The notes below the pieces were generated by a model, which saw only the letters and a program-made list of their open reading frames with translations, had not been told where the DNA came from and ran no database searches. Positions 38,671 to 49,613 of a stretch of 64,000 nucleotides of DNA are shown here, piece by piece (positions within the stretch are counted from its first letter, which is position 1; each line of letters begins with the position of its first letter). Origin of the DNA: Ascarosepion bandense. Its lineage: Eukaryota; Mollusca; Cephalopoda; Sepiida; Sepiidae. The stretch spans positions 808,501 through 872,500 of the forward strand of contig JBBBDQ010001940.1 in the NCBI GenBank assembly GCA_037127315.1, in the 5' to 3' direction. Position numbers and translations under genes: made by a program.

Positions 38671-39378
38671 TGTTACGAGTTATAAGTTGTAACAAAAGAA
38701 AAAAATGATTTACCAAAACACAGAGCTAAATCAAGTATTTAATTTACAAAAACACAAAATAAAATATTTACAGATATACAATTTTTTGCATTCAAAACAG
38801 AAACATACAGTTTATTACTGGGGAGTGTTACGAGAAAAGAAGGGGAAGGTAAGGAGTCAAGTATCTTTATCCAGTTAAGCTAGTGAAGTCGTTTAAGGGC
38901 TATCCTTTTTGGAAATCCTCAAATTTGTATATAAAGAATAATTTTTTGTTTGGTCAAAAATTTTATTTACTGGATTTGTTCTATGAGGTTCTCTTTTGGG
39001 TTTCTGCTGGTCAGTGACTTTTCATAGAGATTCTTTCGGCTGGATATAAATCCTTGAATCAAAGCCTGAGTTGATAATGTCAGCAAATCCTTTTAACAAC
39101 AAACTATTCTCTTCCCAAAACCTATTTTTATAGAAGTTAACACCTAATTTGCATATTTCTCAAATCATCTTGAATCTTCTAAGTCTTTCTTGAATTTTCT
39201 GTAATGATCTAGAATCTTCCAAACGTTATATTTCTAATTTCTCTACTTAACAACTACTTCATGAATTAAAACTTTTTTGTAATAACAAGTAGGACTCAGT
39301 AAAATACCTTACTATAGATTTTAACCTTTTCAGACATTATTAATATTATTTTTTATATATAAATGAATCCTCATAACA
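38671..39378 (-). mobile_element. Nested solo LTR, 708 bp
   Basis: TGTTACGAG at the left and CTCATAACA at the right form imperfect terminal inverted repeats with TG…CA ends. The 4-bp flank CCTG is present on both sides (38667-38670, 39379-39382). Removing it joins GACAGACCTG to TTTATTTGTTAC and restores the RT frame. Features fit the minus strand: TATA-like CTATAAAAATAGG near 39131 and AATAAA near 38813. Probably a Ty3/gypsy-type solo LTR. Confidence 0.8.
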
Positions 39379-39383
39379 CCTGT

Positions 39384-40126
39384 TTATTTGTTACTAGCAA
39401 CTAAAGCTGTCAATGACAGAGGTAAACTTTGGAAGCTTACCAAGTGTGTTTATGGTTTGACTGATTCCTCAAGGTCCTGGTACCTTACAGTAAAAAATGC
39501 AGTGCTGAAATTTGGAGCCGAGATATCCAGACATGACCAACTATTACCCAGCTATTTTTACTTGGTTCCATAATGGAGAAATGCATGGTATTATTTTCAC
39601 ACATGTTGATGACTTCCATTGGGGTGACTCTGAGCTTTTCAGGAGATTCGTCATTGATAAACTAAAGGCCATTTTTGTTGTAAAATCTGAGGATTCAGCT
39701 AACTTCAGGTACCTTGGATTAGATGTTAATCAGCAAAAAAACAATATTGTTATTAGCCAGGAAAAATATGTTTAAGGACTTCAGCTTATCCCTGTTCCTT
39801 ATGTTGTTGGAGATGGAAGACTGAGTTCTGATAAAGAAACAATTGTTAAACAGGCCACTGGCAGGCTAAATTGGATTGCCACCCAGACCAAGCCTGATCT
39901 AAGTTTTGATGTGAATTTCTATCCTTTATGAAGAAAGGAAAACTTAAATGTGTATGATAAACCAGCAAAAACATAAAAAAAGGCCAAGGAGACTTCTTGG
40001 ATTTGTATACTAGCTTTTGGTGATCTCCAAAAACTGCTAATAATGGTATATAGTGACACATCTTTTACCAGTTTAAAGGTTGGTGGTTCTTTATATCATT
40101 TTCATTGTTGGAAGCAATAGCAAACA
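39384..40126 (+). pseudogene. Copia-type reverse transcriptase C-terminal part and RNase H start
   Basis: 39384 on gives LWKLTKCVYGLTDSSRSWYL and then FTHVDDFHWGDSELF, with VDD as the RT catalytic pair. FRYLGLDVNQQKNNIVISQE, GRLNWIATQTKPDLSFDV and VYSDTSFTSLKVGGS follow; the last is the RNase H start with its first Asp. It is cut at about 40126 by inserted LTR sequence. Confidence 0.85.
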
Positions 40127-41039
40127 TGTAGGGATAAGAAATTAAGAACTAAAAACATTTTGGAAAAACCCAAAGTTAAATCACACTCCCACATAATTGA
40201 ATTCAAATGACTATTCATAAGTCAGTGTGAAAACAATTCCTGAATCCTGATTGGATTAAAAACAGAAAATTCATAATGATGTCATTTCACATCTAAAAGT
40301 GAAAAATACTCACTGGAGCAATCACGTGACCAGATTGAATTACTTAAGGACATTCTGTGACCAGTCAACAGTCAGATGGAAGCAGTACTTTACATGGTAA
40401 CTGCATCTCACCATGTAAAGACGAAACTTCAAGCTGACTCAACCTCACTGCCAATTTTCTTTTCTTCTTTTTCACTTCACGCTAACCCAGACATAGGTCA
40501 CACCACAGTTTCATTCGACCTCTTCTTCCAATGTCCTTTTCTTTATTTTCCCACCACGCTGCTAAAGAGGACAACAGCAACAACAAAATCGATGTGTTAA
40601 GTACAACTTTTTTATTTGTTTAGCCTTCTCTTTCTCTCAACCTTTCATGACCTACTAAAAGGAGGGAGAAACAAAGACTTTACATTCTGCTACTACACAT
40701 GAACTCTAAACTTCTGCAGACATTTTAAATACCTATATTACTACTACAAACATTTTCTACAACTCTTGATACCCTAAACTTTCTAAATGAGCATTAATTC
40801 CTATGAGTTCTTGTTATTCATTTCTTTTAATAAATTTCTATTTTAAAATGCAAAATGTATATTTTATTCTTTCACTATTCCACAGAATTCCACATATTCT
40901 AACCTGCCAACAACCAACCTTCTGATAACGATGAAAACCTTCTGATAATTCTGGATAAAACTTGTAAGCTGTAGGGAGTTCAGTTAAGTATGACACAAGG
41001 CCTAATCAAGGAAACAATAACCATCTCTCTATAGCTACA
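40127..41039 (+). mobile_element. Gypsy-like LTR nested in the copia element, plus orientation
   Basis: Starts TGTAGGGATAAG and ends CTCTATAGCTACA, so TGTAG…CTACA are inverted. It is followed by TGGTGACTCTTGACG (primer-site-like). The 3' part matches the LTRs at 27 and 28-29 kb (AACCTTCTGATAATTCTGGA, GTATGACACAAGGCC). Confidence 0.7.
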
Positions 41040-41089
41040 GTGGTGACTCTTGACGTTATAGCGGGTTGCTTATCTATTCTTTCTCTAGT

Positions 41090-41812
41090 TGTAGTGGGAT
41101 TCTGTTCTAGTGAAGGGTAATTGTATACTGTTGCAGGTTAATGGAATTAGGCCTTGTGGTAGATAGCCTACTATAAGTTATAAAATGATTATAAAATCAA
41201 GAAAGGCAAATTCAGTTGAAAATAACATTTATATATACACATATCAATTAATGTTTTACAATTAAAATAATAACATAAATATAGGTCCAACGGCGGTTAA
41301 AATGTTCATGGCAAATAATAAGCTGAAAGAGATTTAAGGCTTAGGAATGTGGGAGTGTCGTGAGTAAGGAATGTCTTTGATGTAGTCACTCCTTAGGTCA
41401 GTAAGTACTTTTGAGACAGAGAAGAGAGTAAGGAGAGGTGAAGGGAGGCGAATGTAGTAGCCGCTTTACTTAAGTCAAGGGGATATCAATTACACTCTTC
41501 TCCTGAGGTCTGCCTCAGTCTGTCTGCTGGGTGCTTTCTGTCTCAGCTTTTTATATCTGCTTTTTGGATCAAAAGCAGCTCGTTTGGGATTTCACACTTG
41601 AATTTGATTCTGGGCTTCCCATTGGATGGTAAATAAACTTTGTGTATGCTCACAAAATGGAAATTTGATATTTGATTAATTTTTATTTTTCAACCGGAAC
41701 ATCTGAGCGAACTCGGATGTGCACTGACGAGTTTTGGTCATTTGCTTTCTGGTTGTTATAGAGCAAACATCCGGTCCCTCGCTTTTGCTTGGTATCACCA
41801 CAACGTACAAAG
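41090..41812 (-). mobile_element. Related LTR nested in the copia element, minus orientation
   Basis: On the minus strand it has a TATA-like GCAGATATAAAAAGC (near 41550), an upstream CCAATGGGAAGCCCAGAATC resembling 27660-27700, and the end …CCACAAGGCCTAATTCC and CCCACTACA. It lies tail to tail with 40127-41039. AACATG occurs on both outer edges (40123-40128, 41813-41818), a candidate target duplication for the whole 1.7-kb insertion. Confidence 0.55.
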
Positions 41813-42210
41813 AACATGCACCTCTGACTACAAATACTTCCCTGTTCATTGGCAATCCAAGAGAATGAGGAGAATTGTCAAAAGCACACAAGCAGCAAAG
41901 ACTCTAGCTTTGGTGGATCTTACTGAGGTTTGTATATATTATAAAACATTACTTTGAAATTCTGCATATTTGATCAAATCTTGATTTGTCAAAGATCCCC
42001 ATAGTCTGCAAAACAAAACAACTCTGGAGTATATAGTGTCACTCATTCAACCAATTTCATTTTTGATAGAAGGTTGAGAGTTGAGACAGCCATCCTCCAA
42101 GAAATACAGGCTAAAAACAAAATTGAAGAAATATGGATTTCCATGAATACCAAGCGACTGATATTTTTCCAAAATGAGGTCTCCCCACAAAAAATCATGA
42201 TGAGAGAGAG
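41813..42210 (+). pseudogene. Copia-type RNase H, C-terminal part
   Basis: Resumes with KYFPVHWQSKRMRRIVKSTQ and AAKTLALVDLTE, then HSTNFIFDRRLRVETAILQE in another frame. This matches the end of copia RNase H (…WQSKR…AAETLALVD…DRRLRI…). The Glu of AAETLA is Lys here, so a catalytic residue seems lost. Confidence 0.8.
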
Positions 42211-42232
42211 ATAAAGAAAAAAGAGGGAGAAA
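42211..42232 (+). promoter_or_regulatory. Polypurine tract
   Basis: An almost pure A/G run directly before the TGTTAAC start of the 3' LTR, where plus-strand DNA priming takes place in LTR elements. Confidence 0.8.
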
Positions 42233-43163
42233 TGTTAACTTGTTACTTATCAGGAATTGAACGTGAGATTTTCTCATAACAAAATTGTAGGTTGGTTTAG
42301 TTTAAACTAACAGTACAGCCCGGCGTTGCTCGGGTGTAATGAAAGCTTTAAAACTAATCCATGATCCTGGAGCTCAGACTCTTTGGACATTGGCACGAAA
42401 GATGAAAAAGCAATAGTTGTTTCCACTTAAAGCAAAACTGTAAACTGAAAGAAAAATGAGTGGATGTAAGTCAAATTTTGATTTCCTGCTATGAATATCA
42501 AATAAGTTTTTTTCATCATAAACTGAATTTTGAAGACTAAATAAGTCCTCTGAGTAAATGGTATCATGACTGAGACTAAGAACTACAATTATACCTACTT
42601 AGAGCCAAACCCGAAGCAAAAAATAAAATAAAAGGGGTGAAAAATATACAGACAGACAGGCAGATAAACAGACTCACACACAAACATATTGCCTTATATA
42701 TATATATATTATCGATTTTCTGCACTATTGTAAGAACTGCAACCTTGAAACTTCTGAATATCGTTTCTTATGTCTTTGTCTATGAGTGTATCAAATTTGA
42801 TTAAAATCGGACCACTCCTTCTATAACCCGATTTTTTCGATTATCGATTTTCAATATTTATCAGGAGTACCTCGACACAAAACCTAGCTAAGAACACTTG
42901 CAAACGCTTATCGTACAACTGTGTAAATTTTCAAGAAAATCAGTTCAGCCGTTTCGGAGTCTATAGGTAATGGACACACACACACACATAGACACAAAGT
43001 TCCATTTATAAATAAGTTTAGATAAGACTGTTTCAGTCAAGGCTTAGGATTGTAGCAGGCACTACTGAAGACATACAAATTTGGCCAGAAAAAAGTCATT
43101 TGCCTAGAGAGGTGCTAACAGTCTGAGCTATTGGATTAACTCTGTGTCAGTGTTAATTTCACA
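42233..43163 (+). repeat. 3' LTR of the copia-type element, split by an insertion
   Basis: 42233-42311 and 43021-43163 together match the 5' LTR. The AGTTTAAA-like flank at the break is repeated as AAGTTTAGA after the inserted element. Confidence 0.8.
42312..43020 (+). mobile_element. RTE-like non-autonomous element in the 3' LTR
   Basis: Begins CAGCCCGGCGTTGCTCGGGT and ends with TTCAGCCGTTTCGGAGTCTA and a CACACACACA/AAGTTCCATTTATAAATAAG terminus. These are features of RTE-clade LINE 3' ends and their derivatives in many invertebrates. No ORF. Confidence 0.65.
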
Positions 43164-43168
43164 ACTAG

Positions 43169-44836
43169 TATCATGGAAAAATGTACTTCTTTTTCTTTTT
43201 TTAATCATTATTGTATTTTAATTTATTTTTAATTTTCCTACCGTGGAGACCCCACTAGGGCATAAAGCTAAGAACAAAAACTGTTCTGCTAGCTCAACTC
43301 TTCTATTTGAGATGCCTCAGGTATCAGGGATGCAGAGATGGGCTCTAAACCTTCTCTTTTAAGTGTAATCAGGTGGTGCTATATAGAACTTCAGGTTCCC
43401 TGGAGCTGAGCATATAGTTACAATCTATACTCTTGATCGCAGAACTGATAAAACCATATAATATGTGAGATAAGGATATAGATTTAAGTCTTATGAAATT
43501 TCAAATAAATTAAAACAGTTGTTCAGATGTATTCAAAACAAATCTCATAAAAAGTTATTTTATTTAATAGTTCTGTATAATTAATTTTTAAATTTTTATT
43601 TCAGTTCAAATAAGATAAAAGCATTTCTTGAATAAAATCAAGTTCCAAGAATTATACACTTTTCAAAATTTAAATAAAGTTATCAAAGAAAGGGGAAAAC
43701 CAGTTACAATATTTTCCTTGGTAAAATTTGTATACATAGACATTATCTTTCTGTGGTTGACTGATTGCCAACAAAGGTTATGAAACCCAATCTGGCCTGA
43801 TATTCAGTCCATAACTGGAGGGAGAAGAGATGGATTCATACTTTTCCCAAGTATATTTGTGTGTAAATACAAACTTTAGTAAATGAAAAACAATCAGTAT
43901 TTTGTATCTATCTATACAAGAGAGAATAAACACTGGTCACTATAGAAACAAAAAATTGTTTCGTTTGGTAACTTTTGGTTCTTGCTTCCTTCTTTCATAT
44001 TAGTACAATTGCATAGATCATTCAAGATGAAGCTCAGTTGTATATAAAGTTGAAAAATATATAGTTTACTTTATGCCAAAAAGTGGTTACTGTTAAAGTT
44101 TCATTTCAATGAAATTGTAACAGACAGGTGTTACAAAATTGTAATAAAAACTTTTGCTGTTGGTCATCAGTTTGTAGTGGAAAGAGTTACAACTTATGAT
44201 TGGTTGTAGAAATAAAATAAGCACATCCCATCTCCTCTCTTGATTGTAACCATCCACTATGATAAAATAAACCTTTTCAGTGCTATAGTCAAATAAAGCT
44301 TCATAAGCTTCTACTTAAAGTTGTTGCTGTATAACACTGGTGAAAATAAAGACTTCCAGAATAAATTCAACATTTAGAAAAGAATTGAATGTTAACACAA
44401 AAAGAAATTTTACATATATATTTATATAAAGAGAAAGAGAAAATTATATTATCTGATATTACAGATAGTGCAAAACAAGGTAAGAAAATCATTTGTGCTT
44501 GGCTATAGTGTATGTGAGATGTAAGTGTACCACATGGTTGAATGAAATTAAGTTGGTTTTCCTCGGAAAATAAGTCTTCCTCAGTAAATGATTACTGGAC
44601 ACATCTACCTACTACATCTTGTTTCTGAGCAAGCAAAAAGAGTAAGAAAAGGTTCATGTTCTTTTTACAGACCTGCGTAGAACACCTAGCAGACATCCTA
44701 TCAGGCAACCAACCAAAAATGACTGTATCATAGTACATTAAACATTTTACTTCTTCTTAACATGAAATCCAAAGCTTAGTTTATATGCTTTGTGAGATGA
44801 TTATAATTCATCTAAATTAAATTTTGAACAAACTGT
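43169..44836. other. Non-coding, with a SINE remnant
   Basis: 43735-43870 has the SINE-family body (CCAATCTGGCCTGATATTCA, CCATAACTGGAGGGAG, minus orientation). The rest (including a less AT-rich part at 43240-43450) has no recognisable gene. Confidence 0.45.
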
Positions 44837-45420
44837 TGTAGTGGATACCGGGGTATCCACTAACAAATTTTTGTTTTATGATTTGATCAGGTGTATGATG
44901 GCATAGAAAATAAAACAACAACACCGTAGTAAATAATAATTAAAACATGTATTATTAACAATAGGTTACATAGTGTTGATTAAGCATGCAAATAGTGAAG
45001 AAAAGGTTGTTTCCCTGACAACGTTAAGAAACATAAGAGAAAGTCACTTATTGAACAAAAGTTTATAACATGAATAAAGTTCCTGAAAGGAAGAATAATG
45101 TAATGTATATATTGTTGTTGAGTTGAAGAAGGTTTCAATTGGAAAATGTGTGTATGTGCACATGTGTTTAAGAAATAAATTGCCGCCTAATTGCGACCTG
45201 CAATTAGTGCGGGTGTGTGAGCAAGAATTAAACCAATGTCCTTCTGCCATACTGGATAACAAAGGGATCTCGCTCGAGTTGGGAAACTGCTTCGCATTCT
45301 TCCGCTATTGCTAGCCATTAGCGGGGTCGCAACTGAAGAGATCACATGTGTGTGGCTCCTTAAATACGCAAACCAAACTGCACAGAAAAAATACACATGA
45401 TAGATAACTGAAAGACGCAT
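44837..45420 (-). mobile_element. Putative solo LTR, minus orientation
   Basis: On the minus strand a GC-richer part with GCGTATTTAAGG as a TATA-like box (near 45365) leads through AACAAGTT-poor AT-rich sequence. The end is GTGGATACC-CC-GGTATCCACTACA, with the CTACA terminus seen in the other LTRs here. No second copy or target duplication could be established, and the 5' boundary is unknown. Confidence 0.35.
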
Positions 45421-45784
45421 GTCTCAAAGATGAGATCATGCCAGACAGAAGTAAATGCGTAGGCATGAAATACACAATATGTGAATGTGTGAATGAGTAT
45501 GTGGGTGGGAATGTAAAGATGCATATGTGAGTACCACACTATTGTCTGCATATGTGCATTAAATGTTTGTATGTATATCAGTAACATAACATTTTATCTT
45601 TACCATCAAGAAAAAAAACATCAAAATATGTGCTAGAAGTTTCAAGTTTGAATTCACTATAAGAATGTTTCTACTAAATTGGTATCATTTTTGCTAGTTA
45701 CCAGAACCAATGGCTGAGAAAAAGCATGTTTCAATAATTCCAAGATATAACATTTTATTGGGCCAATGGAGATCCATTCTACAA

Positions 45785-46060
45785 GGTATATCTTAATCAG
45801 TCAGTCAGTCAGTAAATGCAATACATGATACACACTTGGACGATCATGTCTCTTTCAAGACATGACTGACTGGGCAGAAAAGATTTTTCCACAGTAGGTT
45901 GCTATTACTTTCTGCAGTAGATCGATTGCCAACCAAGACTGTCAAACCCAATCTGTCCTGCTATTTAACCCATAGCTTGAGGGAAGAGACAGATTAATAC
46001 CTCTCCCAAAAGTATTTGCATGTAAGTGAATGCAACAACATGAAATGAATGCATTTTAAT
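45785..46060 (-). repeat. tRNA-derived SINE copy, head missing
   Basis: Shares with 34440-34760 the distal hairpin, CAACCAAGACTGTCAAACCC-type middle and the TTTAACCCATAGCTTGAGGG body. It ends before the tRNA-like boxes. Confidence 0.65.
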
Positions 46061-46720
46061 ACTATGCTCAAATGCAAAGATCAGAGCATTCACAAATTAT
46101 CCCAAATTTAGAGCATACTAATTTTTTTTAGTTTTTTTCTTTTTTGAGAATCGTATGATAAAATTATACAATATCATATAATGAACAAAGTAAGATTCTT
46201 ATTAAATAGTAACTTATTCCTCAATTTTTCTTTCTTTTTTTTAATTCAAAGTTTGAAACTAGTTTTGTAATCAGAATTACAACTACCAAAAGAGCATTAT
46301 GCAATTTAATTTTTTAATTTTTCATATATCATTATTTTATTAATGCTACATAATTTAAAAAATATATATGATTTTAATATTTTTGAACTAAAGAACAAAA
46401 TAAAATTAATACCAAGGAAACGGAAAAGGGAATGGATGAAAAAAAACTTTTGGAGTTATTTCCCTTAGAACAATAAGTATGGAATATTTAATATTTCCAC
46501 TGATGATACGGCTTAATGCAAAAGCACTTATAGACAAGTTATAAACGTGTACGATTACTAGCTGCTATCTTCTAACATAGAACTAATATTTCAGTGCAGA
46601 GAATTAAAGTTGAGAACTAGATTTAAAGCGATTTTGCATTTTTTATTGGGATTTACCTGCTATAGAAGTTGAGTGTGTATGCGTGTGCCTTTGTATATAT
46701 GTGCGTGTGTGTTTTTAAAT
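46061..46720. other. Upstream of PWWP2; non-coding
   Basis: AT-rich until about 46680, then a short TG/CG-rich stretch that leads into the promoter. No further feature. Confidence 0.5.
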
Positions 46721-46780
46721 ATTAGCTGCGCATGCGCATCGTCAAGTCTTAAGGGCTGTGCGCTCGGAAAATGGCGGACG
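46721..46780 (+). promoter_or_regulatory. PWWP2 core promoter with NRF1 and YY1 motifs
   Basis: TGCGCATGCGCA (46727-46738) is an exact NRF1 palindrome. AAAATGGCGGAC (46768-46779) fits the YY1 motif and overlaps the start codon, a common arrangement in animal housekeeping genes, in which YY1 sits just downstream of the transcription start. No TATA box is seen. Confidence 0.65.
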
Positions 46781-46922
46781 GTAGACGGGGACAACACCAA
46801 GCTATTTGTAAAGGCCAGAAATTACCTGTTTTTATCGAAGAGGCCATCGAGGATGTTCTCATTGTATGCTTGGAGGCTGGAGCCAAAAAATACCGGGGAG
46901 TTTTAGTGGATTCCGATAAAAG
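46771..46922 (+). CDS. PWWP2A: PWWP2 exon 1
   Basis: 50 codons plus two bases, MADGRRGQHQAICKGQKLPV onward. Donor GTAAGC at 46923. Intron 1 is 335 bases long and ends TTTCTTGTTACAG. Confidence 0.9.
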
Positions 46923-49613
46923 GTAAGCTAGCAATTTCACTAGCGTAAAGTCAATTCAGGCGAAATGTTGTCAAAAAGCAACGACAGCTGACTTTCTCGT
47001 GAGATTGCTTGTTTGTCTGTCTTTCAGTAGGATTATGTTGTTATTTTTTGTGTTTATTTACTTATTATGAGTTAAGATCACCGTTAACAGTTAACCCTTA
47101 ATGTAAAATTAAATTTTGTTTATAAATTTAAAATAATAAGATAGAGCCGGTATTCAGGGAAAACGGGAAAGTCCACAAAGTTGGTGATACTAATCAATGA
47201 GTGATCAGTAGTAATGGCTTCATTTTTAATTATAATTTTATTTGTTTCTTGTTACAGAAATTTGCCTCATGGTGTGTGTTTCCCGTTCAAAAATGACTCA
47301 AAAGACGACTCCTCCGATAACAAAAGTGATATTAATAGTGTGGATGGTGTAGTCAAAAGCGGGGAACAGAACGTTCAGTTATCGGCGGCAGCACTTCGTC
47401 ACACATACAATCAAGATTTTTCACAATTTGGCGAAAAGGTGGTGGCACTGACCAAACGGACATATACAAGACACTTTAAAGACAAGACTGTTCGCAGTAT
47501 ACGTCTTCGACCACGTCAAACTTTGTGTTCTAAATGCAAATCGGCATGCCACGACAATGCAGACCCAACAAGTTCTTCCATTTCAAAGACTCCCTTTTCG
47601 TCTCTCAACAACTCTTCTTCTTCATATTCTTCTTCATCTTCAAATTCCCTTCCATCCCGAATTTCTCATCCAGTCCCAACACCTCCACCACCCCCTCCTC
47701 CACCACCGTTTCCATCCCCAACCACCTTACCCTTGACCACACGCAACAATCTGAACACACGGAACCATTCTTTGATCCACAATACACGCAGTAGGTCTCC
47801 ACCGGTTACTCGAAATCGGCAGCAACAACAGCAACTGCAGCAGCAAGTACCCCCGTCTTCCTCTGTGGTCAATCGTTACTGTCAACCTCCTCCATCTCCA
47901 AAGACCCCTCGCTATGACCACCCGCCGCCTTCTCCTAAAACATCACGATACAATCAGCCACCTCCATCTCCAAAGCCTGCAAGGTATAATCACCCCCCTC
48001 CTTCACCAAAACAGCACACACATGGTGGTAACCAGCCACCCCCTTCACCAAGGGCTACACGTTACAACCAACCTCCTCCCTCACCAAGATCCCCCTATTA
48101 CAATCAGCCACCTCCTTCACCAAAGAACCCCAGATATAACCAACCACCCCCTTCTCCCAAACCATCTCGTTATAACCAACCGCCGCCATCTCCCAAACCC
48201 CTTCGATATAACCAGCCACCACCATCTCCAAAACCACCACACTACAACCAACCTCCAATGTCCCCACGTGGTAATTCACGCTATAGTCTACCTCCCCCTT
48301 CATCTCCCAAGCCGCCTCGTTTCAACCAGCCTCCTCCTTCTCCAAAACCACCCCGTTTCAACCAACCCCCACCTTCACCAAGACATCTGAGTTCCCCTAT
48401 CACCCTTCCATTACCCCAACCCCAGGTGCAGCTTGAACCCTTAAAACTTGGGGAACATCCAGAAACTCGAAGTGAGTCTCGAAAAAGAAAAGGTTCTGTA
48501 ACAGAGGAGTATGTGCCTACTACTAATGACAATAAAACCAATATCAGTCTCAAATCTGAAGGACTGACTGTTGTAAAATCTAGTCCAATAATAAAAATAT
48601 CAGTTGGTGAGGGAACAGTGCTAAAAATTCCACCTCGCCTCCACTCTGAAGTGGTGGACACTGACCAATCATCAGATGAGAAACTTGAAAACAAGGATTA
48701 TACAACCCACAAGAGACTGAAAAAGGCTTTAAAGAAAGCTAAAGAAAAGCTGAAACGGGTAGACTCAGAAAATGGTGATAAAATTTCCTCAGGCCACCAC
48801 CGCAAACACAAGCGCAAACACAAACATAAACATGCATGCGCTGACATTGATCGGAATTTACCAGCATTGGCTGTGGAAAAGGCAAATAAAGAGGAGAATG
48901 ACTCTGAAACAGATGCCGCTGATCCAGAGATGAATGATCACCAGCGACCTCGGTTGCTTTACACCTGGCGACGCAACAGTGGCCTATCACGGGTAGAATC
49001 AGACACTTCAGGTAACAATGCACTATCGGCAGGGGATTTAAAAAATGATGAAAAGTCTCCACAAAACCCACTGCTTGATAATTCACTGGAGACAAAGTCG
49101 GACTCATCAGGGGAGTCAACAGATGGCTTCAATACGAACTCTGCCAATGGAGTCTCTGACTCGGACTCTGAATATGGGGAGGATTATGCTGAAAAAGAGT
49201 TTCCTGGCAGTCGTTCTCCTGCAGCCGACTCTCTGAAGCCACTGATGATGAAAATTCAGACCAAGACGGTAACAAAAGTGGAAACCTCTGAAGGACGTAT
49301 CATTCATGTTGGGGACATTGTATGGGGCAAAATCCAGGGATTCCCTTGGTGGCCTGGTCGAGTGCTCTCTATCACTGTCAGTACACGCGACAATGGAGTT
49401 GTGATAGCACAGCTGGCTCATGTGTCGTGGTTTGGCTCATCCACCATGTCACATATGCAGTGTGTTGATTTATATCCATTTTTAGAAGACTTCAAACTCC
49501 GCTACAATAAAAAGAAGCGGGGTCCATACAAAGTGGCCATTAAGCAGGCAACTGTGGCTGCCAAGAGTTTCCTAGGGACTTCCAATATTAAAGTGGAAGA
49601 TATTGAATTGTGA
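46771..49613 (+). CDS. PWWP2A: PWWP2A/B-type chromatin protein, two coding exons, 835 residues
   Basis: PWWP2A/B are nuclear chromatin readers; vertebrate PWWP2A binds H2A.Z nucleosomes, H3K36me-marked chromatin and the MTA1 form of NuRD. Exons 46771-46922 and 47258-49613 join in frame (Arg codon AG|A) to 836 codons including TGA. The N-terminus (IEEAIEDVLIVCLEAGAKKY, GVLVDSDKRNLPHGV) matches the conserved region of PWWP2A (IEDALVVSF…GVLMDLSKRFGPHG). Residues about 255-428 are 14 proline-rich repeats (PPPSP[KR]xx[R]Y[ND][QH]). About 540-595 is Lys/His-rich. The PWWP domain is C-terminal, about 730-820, with HVGDIVWGKIQGFPWWPGRV. A start at 47214 would translate intron; the ATG at 46771 is better because it gives the conserved N-terminus. 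Whether it is 2A, 2B or the single pre-duplication gene cannot be told; the last is likely. Confidence 0.92.
47258..49613 (+). CDS. PWWP2A: PWWP2 exon 2
   Basis: Carries everything from NLPHGVCFPF to the stop TGA at 49611-49613, including the proline repeats and the PWWP domain. Open for 2.35 kb with no break. Confidence 0.95.

Larger units (their letters stand above)
35428..43163 (+). mobile_element. Ty1/copia-type LTR retrotransposon, decayed, with nested insertions
   Basis: Direct terminal repeats (35428-35672 and 42233-43163, the latter split by an insertion) enclose gag, zinc knuckle, protease, integrase, RT and RNase H, in that order. Integrase before RT is the copia order. A purine tract (AAAGAAAAAAGAGGGAGAAA) lies just before the 3' LTR. 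The flanks GCTAG (35423-35427) and ACTAG (43164-43168) are near-identical 5-bp target duplications. Stops and frameshifts occur throughout. Later insertions are a solo LTR at 38671-39378, an inverted LTR pair at about 40127-41812, and an RTE-type element at about 42312-43020. Confidence 0.85.

Noticed and set aside
47214..47257. ATG at 47214 as the start of the PWWP2 protein
   Set aside because: These codons are intron sequence. A good acceptor (TTTCTTGTTACAG) ends at 47257, and exon 1 at 46771 supplies the conserved N-terminus in frame.
47666..48694. Several open frames on both strands across the PWWP2 proline-repeat region
   Set aside because: They are by-products of the repetitive, stop-poor coding sequence in the PWWP2 frame.
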